Of a DNA stretch of 12,944 nucleotides, positions 5,857 through 12,944 are shown piece after piece. The DNA lies in the NCBI GenBank assembly GCA_041691295.1, contig JBEPVA010000106.1:1-12944 (forward strand), read 5' to 3'. This DNA comes from DATEHG01 sp041691295 (GTDB taxonomy: Bacteria > Gemmatimonadota > Gemmatimonadetes > Gemmatimonadales > GWC2-71-9). The notes under the pieces were generated by a model. The model was not told where the DNA came from, ran no database searches, and saw only the letters and a list, made by a program, of their open reading frames with translations. A program made the translations under genes and the position numbers. Numbering within the stretch: the first letter of the stretch is position 1; each line of letters starts with the position of its first letter.

Positions 5857-6792
5857 ATGAGCCGCTACTTTTCGACCACCATGGAGACCATACTCTCGAG
5901 CGGCATTCTCGTGGTGCCGGCGGCCGCCGCGCTCTTGATCGTCGGCTTCGTCCTGCTCAAACCGCTGCTCACACGATTCATCAAGCGTGAGCTGAGTCAG
6001 GAGGACTCGGCCCCGGTGCCGGTCGAGTGGCTCCGGGACCTGGGCCAGCAGGTCCCGCTGACCAACGGCCTTGGCGCAGAGCGGCGCCAGTTGCTGCTGG
6101 CCCGGGCCCGCGAGCTGATCCAGACCTGTCACTGGGAGGGATGCGGTGGCCTGGTGCTGACTGGCCAGATGCAGCTGGTGATTGCGGCGCAGGCGGCACT
6201 TCTGGCGCTCGACCTCCCAGCCGATGCCTACGCCGACCTGCGCGAAATCCTGGTCTACCCGAGCACCATGGTCCCCCGGCGCGCCACTCCGTCGCGCGAT
6301 CCCTATTCCGCCACCGAGGCGGGAGATCCGATTGCCGGTGAAGCGTGGAAGACAGGAACCGTCGTGATCTCGTGGGGTGCCGCGCTGCAGGGTGGCGTGA
6401 ATCCCTCCGACGGACACAACACCATCCTGCACGAGTTTGCCCACATCCTCGATTTCCGGGCCGGGCTCACGGCGCCGATCGACCTCGAGCTTCGCCGATA
6501 TGACCCCATCCTGCTCAGCACTGCCTCGACGCCCAGCACTCGCGAGGTCTGGCACAAGTTGATCAGCGAGAACTACACCCGGTTCTGCGACCAGCTCGAA
6601 GCCAACCAGCCATCGGTGATCGATGATTATGGGGCGACCAACGAATCGGAGTTCTTCGCGGTGGCCACTGAGGTCTTCTTCGAGAAGCCGGCCGAGCTGA
6701 TGGCGCAGTATCCGGATTTGTATGCGGGACTGAAATTCTTCTACCGGCAGGACCCACTGCTGCTGCATTCCTCCGTTCACCACGCGGGGTGA
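5857..6792 (+). CDS. mtfA: MtfA-like zinc-dependent peptidase (M90)
   Basis: A 311-residue member of the MtfA (Mlc titration factor A, DUF980) family of gluzincin-type metallopeptidases. HEFAH at 192-196 gives two zinc ligands and the catalytic Glu193; the conserved DDYGATNESEFFAVATE block supplies the predicted third ligand, Glu265. In E. coli, MtfA binds the glucose repressor Mlc and has aminopeptidase activity; whether that role holds here is unknown. Unlike the soluble E. coli protein (about 265 residues), this one has an N-terminal transmembrane segment at about residues 16-36, so the catalytic domain is probably cytoplasmic but membrane-anchored. ATG 5857 is not preceded by a ribosome site and the in-frame ATG 5881 is no better; the helix is kept in both cases. 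It lies 10 bases after the DUF2235 remnant and may once have been cotranscribed with it. Its stop is 10 bases from that of the opposing acetyltransferase. Confidence 0.9.
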   Translation: MSRYFSTTMETILSSGILVVPAAAALLIVGFVLLKPLLTRFIKRELSQEDSAPVPVEWLRDLGQQVPLTNGLGAERRQLLLARARELIQTCHWEGCGGLVLTGQMQLVIAAQAALLALDLPADAYADLREILVYPSTMVPRRATPSRDPYSATEAGDPIAGEAWKTGTVVISWGAALQGGVNPSDGHNTILHEFAHILDFRAGLTAPIDLELRRYDPILLSTASTPSTREVWHKLISENYTRFCDQLEANQPSVIDDYGATNESEFFAVATEVFFEKPAELMAQYPDLYAGLKFFYRQDPLLLHSSVHHAG

Positions 6793-6802
6793 GGGCGGAG
6801 GC

Positions 6803-7517
6803 TCAGCTTGATTTGACCAGCCGCCACTTGGTCCGGGTATAGGCAATCCGGAATCCTTTCCGCTCGGCATTCCGCTGCGAGGCCCCACCAGGCTGAGTAC
6901 AGATCATCGCCAGGTCCGTTCCCTGCTCGACCGCTGACTCCAGCCGGGTCCTCAGTAGCGCCGCCTGAGCGGGGCGACCGCGCCACTCGGGAATGGTGCT
7001 CGCACCGGCCAGGAGCCCCACTCCTTCACGCAGTGAAAGAGCTCCAGCCGCGACCGCCACCTCATTCATCTCCGCCAGCCAGAGTTCAGTTCCGGTCACC
7101 AGCCCTGCGCACCGCGATCCCGTTCAGTTGAACGGCAGACGTACCAGTTACGGGCCGGAACAGCACCGTGCTCATCTCGATCGGCTGGTAGCCGCGGGCC
7201 GGCAGCAGTTCCAGCACCGACGGATCGGCCAGCGGACTCACCTCGTGATCGACATCGGCGCCGCGACTCTGGAAAAAATCCTTCAGCTCCGAGAGTGGGT
7301 CCGGAGTTACCGGAGCGCAGATGCCAAGCCCGAAAGTCTGGGTGCAGGGCGAACCTACTCCATCGAACATGGCCAGACCGCCGGCCACCTCGATCCAGCG
7401 CGCGCCGAATTCCCGGGCTACACGGATCCGGGCATCGACAAAGGCGGCGTTGCTCAGCGCCTCGGCCCGCTCGAGGCGGCGGGCCGGGGCGATGTCGGCC
7501 AGCGGATAGTCTGCCAC
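6803..7517 (-). pseudogene. GNAT acetyltransferase, frameshifted
   Basis: Two overlapping minus-strand frames together make one GNAT-type N-acetyltransferase. The first (7517 to 7086, GTG start) encodes about 143 residues including the TQTFGLG and LPARGYQPIEMSTVLFRP segments. The second (up to 7099, ending 6803) carries the acetyl-CoA-binding part: LLAGASTIPEWRGRPAQAALL and the terminal CTQPGGASQRNAERKGFRIAYTRTKW. The span of 715 bases is one more than a multiple of three; removing one base in 7092-7095 would join VRRAGD to GTELWLAEM and give a normal 237-residue protein. GTG 7517 is the base after the dehydrogenase stop and follows GGAGAG, so the gene is in an operon with it. The break may be a true mutation, a sequencing or assembly error in a CCGG context, or, less likely, a split pair, since a GTG at 7099 could restart. 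Its acceptor substrate is unknown. Confidence 0.8.
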
Positions 7518-8510
7518 TCACTGCTCTCCATTGCGAAGGTGGGTCAGCGCCACCGGATTCACCACATTGATCGGCTGGCCCGCCGCATAGGCCACGATCT
7601 GGTCGAAAATGTCGCCGAACTGGAGTTCATATTCATCCACGGTGACGTAGCCGATGTGCGGGGTGCACAATGCATTGGGCAAAATGAGCAGCGGATGGGA
7701 TGGGTCGACCACCGGTTCCTGCTCGTAGACATCGACCGCCGCCTTGCCCGGCCGCCCGGCCCGGAGCGCCGCCACCAGCGCATCAGGCTCGATCAACCCA
7801 GCCCGACTGGTATTGACCAGCAGGGCGCTTGGCTTCATACGGGCCAGATCGGCGGCGGTCACGACGCCAATGGTGGCAGGGACCAGGCGGAGATGGAGGG
7901 TGGCCACGTCGACGTGCTCAAACCACGCCTCCCTGCTGGGTGCAACCGTGAAGCCATCCTGGCGAGCCCGCTCCAATGAGGCGCCGCTCGACCAGACCAT
8001 CACCTCCATGCCGAAAGCGGCACCGTACCCGGCGACCGCACGACCGATCCGGCCATAGCCGTAGACCCCGAGCGTCTTGCTGCGCAGGGTATGGCCGACC
8101 CCGATCTGCCAGCGGCCAGACTTGAGGGCGGCCACCTGCTCGGGCAACTGGCGCATGGCGGCCAGGATCAGCCCCCAGGTCAGTTCGGCCGTCGCCCAGG
8201 AGGGCGCGCCGGCGTGCATGTTGGACGAAACCACGATGCCGAGCCGGGCGCAGGCGGCGATATCGATATGGGGATAGACGCTGCGCTGACTGATCAGCCG
8301 CAGGGCCGGCAGCCGCTCGAGCAGGCCAGCCTGTAGCCGGGTCCGTTCCCGGATCAGGACCAGGGCTTCGGTGTCATGCAGCCGCTCCGCCAGCGCATCC
8401 ACGGCCTGAACGTGATCCTGCCAGATCGTCACCTCATGACCACTAAGTTTTTCGAAACAGCGGAGACCACGCAGGGTGTCGTGGTAGTCGTCCAGGATAG
8501 TGATCTTCAT
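7518..8510 (-). CDS. D-2-hydroxyacid dehydrogenase family protein
   Basis: A 330-residue NAD-dependent dehydrogenase of the D-isomer-specific 2-hydroxyacid family (the family of phosphoglycerate, glycerate and hydroxypyruvate dehydrogenases), interconverting a 2-keto acid and a D-2-hydroxy acid in the cytoplasm. Numbering from ATG 8510, the dinucleotide-binding loop is GYGRIG at 151-156. The catalytic residues are Arg236 (NTSRAG), Glu265 (YEQEP) and His285 (CTPHIGYVT). The N-terminus MKITILDDYHD is typical of a subfamily of unknown substrate. There is no C-terminal ACT domain, so it is not a regulated PGDH of the long type. A GTG at 8531 would add seven residues and has AAAGGA directly against it, too close to be ideal; ATG 8510 is preferred by family similarity. 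It is followed without a gap by the acetyltransferase gene. Confidence 0.92.
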   Translation of the reverse strand: MKITILDDYHDTLRGLRCFEKLSGHEVTIWQDHVQAVDALAERLHDTEALVLIRERTRLQAGLLERLPALRLISQRSVYPHIDIAACARLGIVVSSNMHAGAPSWATAELTWGLILAAMRQLPEQVAALKSGRWQIGVGHTLRSKTLGVYGYGRIGRAVAGYGAAFGMEVMVWSSGASLERARQDGFTVAPSREAWFEHVDVATLHLRLVPATIGVVTAADLARMKPSALLVNTSRAGLIEPDALVAALRAGRPGKAAVDVYEQEPVVDPSHPLLILPNALCTPHIGYVTVDEYELQFGDIFDQIVAYAAGQPINVVNPVALTHLRNGEQ

Positions 8511-8588
8511 GGCCTGGGGGGCTGACGCCACTCCTTTGGAAGAAAATGCCGCCGGTAATGATCGATCACGGCTGAGAAAGATGCCCGC

Positions 8589-9200
8589 TCAAGGCCGCCG
8601 GGCCACGATGACCGCCCACAGAACGCCCGGTGCTGGCCGGCGGATCTCGATGCCGTGAAATCCTGAGCGGTCGAGTGCGCTCATCATTTCCTGGATGCTG
8701 CGGGTGGTAAAAATGTCGGTTGGCATCCGCAGCCGGTCCATATGCTGCTTGGGCAGAAAGCCGATGACCACTCGACCGCCGGGCCGCAGCACCCGGAAGA
8801 TCTCGCCGAATGCCAGATCCAGGATCGGCCAGAAATAGACGGTGTTGACGGAATAGACCCAGGAAAATTCCCCGCCCTGGTAGGGCAGCGCCTCGACCTG
8901 GCCCACCCTGAATTGAGCGCAGCCGGCCGCCACCTGATCGGCGTAGCGTTTGTGCGCCATCCGCACGGCCGAACGGGAGCGGTCGAGACCGGCCACATGC
9001 CCGGCCCGGGTCAGCAGGTTGGCCAGGGCGGCACCGCCACCGAAACCGATCTCCAGCACCTGGTCCTTCCCGGCCAGGGCCACCTGCTCCAGTGCAAAGG
9101 CGTTGAGAGCGGCGTTGTGCCAGTTCATCAATCGCCCGAAGAGGGGCCCGAGCAGTCCTGATGGCCTGGCCAGTTGCTGCGCCACGAACCGGGGCGGCAA
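8589..9200 (-). CDS. Class I SAM-dependent methyltransferase
   Basis: A 203-residue Rossmann-fold methyltransferase of the UbiE/Methyltransf_11 type. Motif I is VLEIGFGGG at 48-56, the acidic end of strand 2 is LDRS with Asp73, the VEALPYQGGEFSWVYSVNTVYFW-type region around 102-124 covers the post-I/II motifs, and FRVLRPGGRVVIG at 135-147 is motif III. The start is TTG 9200: the sequence from there (LARPSGLLGPLFGRLMN) is the conserved N-terminal helix of the subfamily, and it begins one base after the stop of the preceding membrane-protein gene. A GTG five codons later is an alternative. Such proteins methylate small molecules or lipids; the substrate is unknown. Close spacing with the DUF2269-like gene implies one mRNA. 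Confidence 0.9.
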   Translation of the reverse strand: MPPRFVAQQLARPSGLLGPLFGRLMNWHNAALNAFALEQVALAGKDQVLEIGFGGGAALANLLTRAGHVAGLDRSRSAVRMAHKRYADQVAAGCAQFRVGQVEALPYQGGEFSWVYSVNTVYFWPILDLAFGEIFRVLRPGGRVVIGFLPKQHMDRLRMPTDIFTTRSIQEMMSALDRSGFHGIEIRRPAPGVLWAVIVARRP

Positions 9201-9201
9201 C

Positions 9202-9780
9202 CTAGCGCCCGCCCTTCATGACCACTGGCTCGACGGCGCGAGACTGTCCGGTCCGGTCGAGCTGAACCAGCACAACGCCGATCACAATGGCGAGCACCAG
9301 GGTTCCCATGGTGGTTTCGGGCCCGGGTTTGATCGTCATCAGAAAGAGCATCCAGACAAAGATTCCGATCCGGAGCCAGGGGTGCCACCGCAGTACCGGG
9401 TCCTCGAGCATTTCCCGGATCGCCGGCGACACGCCACCCTCCTTGATGCCGGCCTCGAGAATCGCAAAGAGGCGCTGGCCGACGACCAGCCGTCCTGACA
9501 GGGCCATGACCAGGAACATCATGATGGCGCCGATGACCCATGCCGACGAATAGCTCCAGCGCAGATGGACCAGGTACAGGGCTGAGAGGAGCAGGATCGG
9601 TGAAATCATGCCCAGCGCCTTGCCGGTACGGTCGGCCAGGCCTACCCAGTACCGGAGCTGCTCGAGGGTCCAGGTGGCACCGATCCGGAATTCGCAGACG
9701 GTCATGATGCCAAGGGCCGCGGCCAGTGCCATGGCGCTGGTGACATGAATGAACAGCGCAAAGGCATACCAGTTGTCCAT
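9202..9780 (-). CDS. DUF2269-like integral membrane protein
   Basis: A 192-residue membrane protein with hydrophobic segments at about 6-28, 54-72, 80-100, 135-152 and 157-173. The first helix (ALFIHVTSAMALAAALG) contains the histidine seen in the predicted membrane family DUF2269, and the TIKPGP turn between the last two helices is also like that family; the assignment is by pattern and not certain. No enzymatic motif is visible. ATG 9780 has a strong ribosome site, GGAGG, seven bases upstream. It is the first gene of a two-gene unit with the methyltransferase. The divergent gap to the DinB gene (9781-9957) shows a short hairpin, CTCAA/TTGAG at 9927-9940, but no convincing promoter. Confidence 0.82.
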   Translation of the reverse strand: MDNWYAFALFIHVTSAMALAAALGIMTVCEFRIGATWTLEQLRYWVGLADRTGKALGMISPILLLSALYLVHLRWSYSSAWVIGAIMMFLVMALSGRLVVGQRLFAILEAGIKEGGVSPAIREMLEDPVLRWHPWLRIGIFVWMLFLMTIKPGPETTMGTLVLAIVIGVVLVQLDRTGQSRAVEPVVMKGGR

Positions 9781-9957
9781 GATCCGACCTCCCGATCGAA
9801 CGATGCGCGATGAAACAGGCTGAGCGGCTGATGATGGAGGCCAAGATAGGAATCGAAGTCATCCTGGGATCAATCGGCTGGATCGTGCCGATCACCTGCG
9901 AGTCAACTGGCGGCAACGCGCTATTTCTCAATGAGTTGAGCCGTTAGTTTGGAGCCC

Positions 9958-10512
9958 ATGACAGCTCACCGCTCGGGCCGGCCGGCCCCTGACGAATTCG
10001 CGGAGTATGCCGCCGAGGACATCGCCGCGGTCGAGGGCGACGACGCCGCGCGCACTCTGGAACTGCAGGGGGAGACGGTGACCGGTTTTCTGGCCGCCTT
10101 TTCCGACCAGGAAGTCACCGGCAAACGGTACGCGTCCGGCAAATGGACCATGAAAGAGATTCTCGGCCATCTGGTCGATGACGAACGGATCTTCGTCTAC
10201 CGGATGCTGACCGTGGCGCGGGGAGATCCGCTGGCACTGCCGGGATTCGATGAAAATCTGTATGTGGCGCATGCCGGTTTCGAGGCCCGGAACTTGACCG
10301 CGCTGCTGCAGGAGTACCGGATCACCAGGCAGGGCACCGTGGCATTCCTGCAGGGCTTGACGGCGGCCGGGTGGGTCAGACGGGGCACGGTGAATGGTTA
10401 TTCAGCCTCGGTACGCGGACTCGCCTTTCATGTCGCTGGCCACGAACTGCACCACCTGCGGATCATTCGCGAGCGCTACCTGCCGCTGCTGCAGGATGGT
10501 ACGACGGGATAG
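9958..10512 (+). CDS. DinB family protein (DinB/YfiT metal-binding fold)
   Basis: A 184-residue four-helix-bundle protein of the DinB/YfiT superfamily, cytoplasmic. The predicted metal triad is His71 in ILGHLVDDE, and His162 and His166 in AGHELHH; His158 is close by. The helix that opens the fold (residues about 38-48, LQGETVTGFLA) and the KWTMKEILGHL block are typical. Members include thiol transferases that use mycothiol or bacillithiol, and many proteins of unknown role; no substrate can be named here. A DNA-damage role is suggested only by the family name. The start is taken as ATG 9958, which has GGAG three bases upstream (short spacing); a TTG at 9949 would add three residues. Confidence 0.92.
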   Translation: MTAHRSGRPAPDEFAEYAAEDIAAVEGDDAARTLELQGETVTGFLAAFSDQEVTGKRYASGKWTMKEILGHLVDDERIFVYRMLTVARGDPLALPGFDENLYVAHAGFEARNLTALLQEYRITRQGTVAFLQGLTAAGWVRRGTVNGYSASVRGLAFHVAGHELHHLRIIRERYLPLLQDGTTG

Positions 10513-10532
10513 CCCGATCGGCTCCCCGCCTC

Positions 10533-10561
10533 TGGACGCCCGCGCAGGGCGGTGCTAGTCT
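10533..10561 (+). promoter_or_regulatory. Candidate promoter of the S9 peptidase gene
   Basis: TGGACG (10533-10538, four of six -35 matches), a 17-base spacer, and TAGTCT (10556-10561) preceded by an extended -10 TG at 10553-10554. Transcription would begin near 10568, giving a leader of about 25 bases. No clear ribosome site precedes the ATG. Confidence 0.4.
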
Positions 10562-10592
10562 CCCGTTCCACCTTCTGAGCCTGCCATTTCAT

Positions 10593-12629
10593 ATGATGAA
10601 ACTCTGGTCCAGCCTCGCCGCCGGCATCTGCCTGATGGCCGTTGGCACCGCCACTCTCCAGGCCCAGAACGGGCCCCGCCGTCCGATCACGGTCGACGAT
10701 CGCTACGCCATCAAGGATGTCGGCGGCGCCGAATTGTCTCCCGACGGCAAGTGGGTGGCCTACACGGTTTCACGGGCCGACCGGAAGGAAGACGGGTTCG
10801 ACACCGACATCTGGCTGGCTGCCTTTGATGGCAGCCGCACCATCCGGCTGACCAACAGCCCGGCGGATGAGTCGCACCCGCGGTGGAGCCCTGACGGGCA
10901 GTCGATCGCCTTTCTGTCCAGCCGACAGGATGAAAACGAATCGTCGCAGGTCTGGCTGATCAATCCGAACGGCGGCGAGGCGGAGCGGGTCACCGAGATC
11001 AAGGTCGGGGTCAATGCACTGAGCTGGTCCCCCGACGGGAAGCGGCTGCTGCTGGCCATCAGCGATGCTGACACCGTCGAGGAGGGGGGCACCGACAGCA
11101 CCTGGAAGAAGACGCCCCGGCCGATCGTGATCAACCGCTTTTCCTTCATGTCGGATTACACCGGCTTCCTGGGCCGGATCCGGCAGCATCTCTACCTGTA
11201 CGACATTGTCAGCCGGAAGCTGGAGCAGCTCACCTCCGACCCCCAGTTCAGTGAGGAGGGCCCGGCCTGGTCACCGGACGGCAAGCGGATCGCGTTCGTC
11301 AGCAAGCGCGGCGCTGACCCCGATCGGAGCGACGACTGGAACATCTACATCATGGACGCCGCACCGGGTGCGACCGCCCGCCAGCTCACCACCTATACCG
11401 GCGCCGACAACTGGCCCGACTGGGGCAGCCCGCTGGCCTGGAGCCCCGACGGCAAGCAGATCGCCTACCTGCGGGGCGGGGATCCCAAGCTGATCTACTA
11501 CACGGTGCAGCAACTGGCGGTGATTCCGGCCGATGGCGGCAGCCCGACAGTGCTCACCCCGACGCTCGACCGCGACGCCAATACGCCGGTCTGGTCGGCC
11601 GACGGCAAGCAGATCCGGTTCATCGTGGTCGACGACGGCACTCGGCAAATTGCCGAGGTGCCCTCGACTGGCGGCGCGGTGACCCGGGCCGTGAGCGGCA
11701 AGCGGACCATCTCCGCCCTGACGCGCGGTGGCGATCACTGGGCCGTGATCAGTTCGACCCCGGACAAGCCGGCCGAACTGTATGCGGTGGATGGCAGCGC
11801 GCTCCGGGCGCTGAGTCACCAGAACGATGCCTGGCTCGACAGCGTGCAGGTCTCGCCAACTCAGGAGATCAGCTTCAAGAGCAAGGACGGCACCGAAATT
11901 CACGGCTTCGCGATCACGCCAGCGTCCCCCACCGGGTCGAAGCCATACCCGGCGATCCTCCGGATTCATGGCGGCCCGGTGTCGCAGCATGAAAACGATT
12001 TCGACCTCGACTGGCAGATCATGGCGGCCCGGGGCTACGTCATCCTGGCCGCTAATCCCCGTGGGTCGAGCGGGCGCGGGGAGAAATTTGCCACCGCCAT
12101 CTTTGCCGACTGGGGCAACAAGGATGTGCAGGATGTGCTCGGCGCGGTCGACTGGGCGGTCAAGGCGGGACTGGCCGACTCGAGCCGCCTGGGTGTGGGC
12201 GGCTGGAGCTATGGCAGCATGCTGACCAACTACACCATTGCCACGACCCAGCGATTCAAGGCAGCGACCAGCGGCGCCGGCATCTCCGACATCCTGGCGG
12301 GCTATGGCACCGATATGTATGTCCGGGAATACGAATACGAGCTGGGCAAGCCGTGGGTCAACACCGCCGCGTGGCTCAAGGTTTCGTTTCCGTTCCTCCA
12401 TGCCGACCGGATCACGACACCGACGCTATTCATGGGCGGCGAGAAGGACATGAATGTCCCGGTGCGGAACGCGATGCAGATGTACGAGGCCTTGAGCAGC
12501 CTCGGCGTGAAGACCGAACTGGTGGTGTACCCTGGGCAGTGGCACGGGTTCGGGAAGCCGAGCTACATGAATGACCGGATGCGGCGGTACCTGGCGTGGT
12601 ATGACCGGTTCATTCTTGGGGTCAAGTAA
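10593..12629 (+). CDS. Secreted S9 family peptidase (acylaminoacyl peptidase-like)
   Basis: A 678-residue serine peptidase of the prolyl oligopeptidase family, probably S9C, which removes acylated or dipeptide units from short peptides. A signal peptide is visible (residues 1-25, hydrophobic core ending LQAQ), so it should act in the periplasm or outside. Residues about 30-400 form a propeller with PD40 signatures of the type SPDGKWVAY, SPDGQSIAF, SPDGKRLLL, SPDGKRIAF, SPDGKQIAY and SADGKQIRF. The C-terminal alpha/beta hydrolase carries HGGP (oxyanion region) and the triad Ser539 (GGWSYGS), Asp619 (GEKDMNVP) and His651 (QWHGFG). ATG 10593 is chosen (an adjacent ATG at 10596 is equivalent); the frame is open from 10371 but the upstream part overlaps the DinB gene and is not protein-like. 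The last codons (DRFILGVK) are repeated 190 bases downstream. Confidence 0.95.
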   Translation: MMKLWSSLAAGICLMAVGTATLQAQNGPRRPITVDDRYAIKDVGGAELSPDGKWVAYTVSRADRKEDGFDTDIWLAAFDGSRTIRLTNSPADESHPRWSPDGQSIAFLSSRQDENESSQVWLINPNGGEAERVTEIKVGVNALSWSPDGKRLLLAISDADTVEEGGTDSTWKKTPRPIVINRFSFMSDYTGFLGRIRQHLYLYDIVSRKLEQLTSDPQFSEEGPAWSPDGKRIAFVSKRGADPDRSDDWNIYIMDAAPGATARQLTTYTGADNWPDWGSPLAWSPDGKQIAYLRGGDPKLIYYTVQQLAVIPADGGSPTVLTPTLDRDANTPVWSADGKQIRFIVVDDGTRQIAEVPSTGGAVTRAVSGKRTISALTRGGDHWAVISSTPDKPAELYAVDGSALRALSHQNDAWLDSVQVSPTQEISFKSKDGTEIHGFAITPASPTGSKPYPAILRIHGGPVSQHENDFDLDWQIMAARGYVILAANPRGSSGRGEKFATAIFADWGNKDVQDVLGAVDWAVKAGLADSSRLGVGGWSYGSMLTNYTIATTQRFKAATSGAGISDILAGYGTDMYVREYEYELGKPWVNTAAWLKVSFPFLHADRITTPTLFMGGEKDMNVPVRNAMQMYEALSSLGVKTELVVYPGQWHGFGKPSYMNDRMRRYLAWYDRFILGVK

Positions 12630-12944
12630 TCGCAACACGGAGACACAGAGGGTGCCGGGCCGCGGACTGACTCCGCGACCAAGCCGTATACTTCATGATT
12701 GTTTGAAAGAACAACAACTGGGAACTGGCGGGCGACGACTGAGACTGGGCTTGGCTCCGTACCCCTCCGTGCCACTGTGTTTCCAGTTGGTGTACCGGTT
12801 CATTCTCGGAGTGAAGTATTTGAAACACGGAGACACGGAGGGCGCCGTGTCGCAGCCTGACTCCGCGACCAGGCCGCAATCTTCATGACTGTTTGAAAGA
12901 ACAACAACTGGGAACTGGCGGGCGACGACTGAGACTGGGCTTGG
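12604..12944. repeat. 190-bp-period direct repeat at the peptidase 3' end
   Basis: Bases 12604-12754 align without any gap to 12794-12944, an exact 190-base offset, with 17 mismatches in 151 by my count (about 89% identity). The last 54 bases (12701-12754 and 12891-12944) are identical, while nearly all differences lie in the first two thirds. Each copy begins with the codons for RFILGVK of the S9 peptidase, then carries ACACGGAGACAC, CTGACTCCGCGACC, CTTCATGA and a GAACAACAACTGGGAACTGG block. In copy 2 the stop TAA is TAT. The array is cut by the window end, so its copy number is unknown. No gene is supported in 12630-12944. Confidence 0.92.
12634..12782. repeat. Inverted-repeat-bounded element within the 190-bp unit
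   Basis: AACACGGAGACACAGAGGG (12634-12652) matches the reverse complement of 12764-12782 at 15 of 19 positions. The left arm recurs in copy 2 as AACACGGAGACACGGAGGG (12824-12842). The two arms would fold the 149-base segment into a stem with a large loop. It has no coding capacity and no clear target-site duplication, so it may be a small non-autonomous element or a palindromic intergenic repeat; both are inference. Confidence 0.6.

Noticed and set aside
5818..6888. 356-codon minus-strand open frame
   Set aside because: Antisense to the MtfA-like peptidase with its HEFAH motif; no recognisable protein on this strand.
6993..7979. 328-codon plus-strand open frame
   Set aside because: It runs antisense through the acetyltransferase and the dehydrogenase, both of which have clear motifs on the minus strand.
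9128..9931. 267-codon minus-strand open frame
   Set aside because: It overlaps the DUF2269-like gene in another frame, has poor protein character (Arg/His/Pro-rich) and no motif; the overlapping frame has helices and a strong ribosome site.
11271..12401. 376-codon minus-strand open frame opposite the S9 peptidase
   Set aside because: Shadow of a high-GC gene; the plus strand has signal peptide, propeller motifs and catalytic triad.
12571..12888. 105-codon plus-strand open frame across the 190-bp repeat
   Set aside because: It starts within the peptidase gene in another frame and is otherwise made of repeat sequence; composition is not protein-like.
12604..12944. Diversity-generating retroelement template/variable repeat pair
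   Set aside because: Two related repeats at a gene 3' end raised the idea, but differences are not biased to adenines, there is no reverse transcriptase in the window, and the shared codons differ only silently.

Overview
GC-rich bacterial DNA with tightly packed genes, no rRNA or tRNA gene, no phage or plasmid core and no transposase. The gene mix (S45 penicillin-acylase-like hydrolase, S9 prolyl-oligopeptidase-like enzyme with a PD40 propeller, PadR regulator, DinB and MtfA proteins) and the repeat-laden intergenic gaps suggest a soil-type environmental chromosome. Gemmatimonadota is my best guess, an inference from gene style that I could not test by alignment.

Layout. Positions 1-171 are a leader with a conspicuous C-tract. 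172-3090 (+): a large exported or anchored penicillin-acylase-family Ntn hydrolase followed by a small four-helix membrane protein of unknown function. 3259-4277 (+): a translationally coupled redox pair, a peroxiredoxin and a cytoplasmic DsbA/thioredoxin-fold protein with a CPHC site. 4287-4377: a palindromic repeat between convergent units. 4363-5263 (-): a PadR regulator and a small PspB-like membrane/coiled-coil protein, with a clear promoter and overlapping GATAT/TATAT operator-like sites. 5338-5481: 7-bp tandem repeats and low-complexity sequence. 5493-5846: a decayed DUF2235 hydrolase. 5857-6792 (+): a membrane-anchored MtfA-like zinc peptidase. 6803-8510 (-): a D-2-hydroxyacid dehydrogenase followed directly by a GNAT acetyltransferase broken by a one-base frameshift. 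8589-9780 (-): a DUF2269-like membrane protein and a SAM methyltransferase in a nearly overlapping operon. 9958-10512 (+): a DinB-family protein. 10593-12629 (+): a secreted S9 peptidase. 12604-12944: a direct repeat of exactly 190-bp period that includes the peptidase's last codons and runs off the window.

How the genes work together. The peroxiredoxin/DsbA pair looks like a peroxide-reduction unit with a possible dedicated reductant. PadR/PspB-like looks like an autoregulated envelope-stress module. The acylase and the S9 peptidase are probably envelope or periplasmic scavenging hydrolases.

I found no complete, obviously new multi-gene system. The most unusual signals are in repeats: the 190-bp repeat at the peptidase 3' end, whose second copy differs from the gene only by synonymous changes in the shared codons, and the palindromic repeat that supplies the C-terminus and stop codon of the PspB-like gene.
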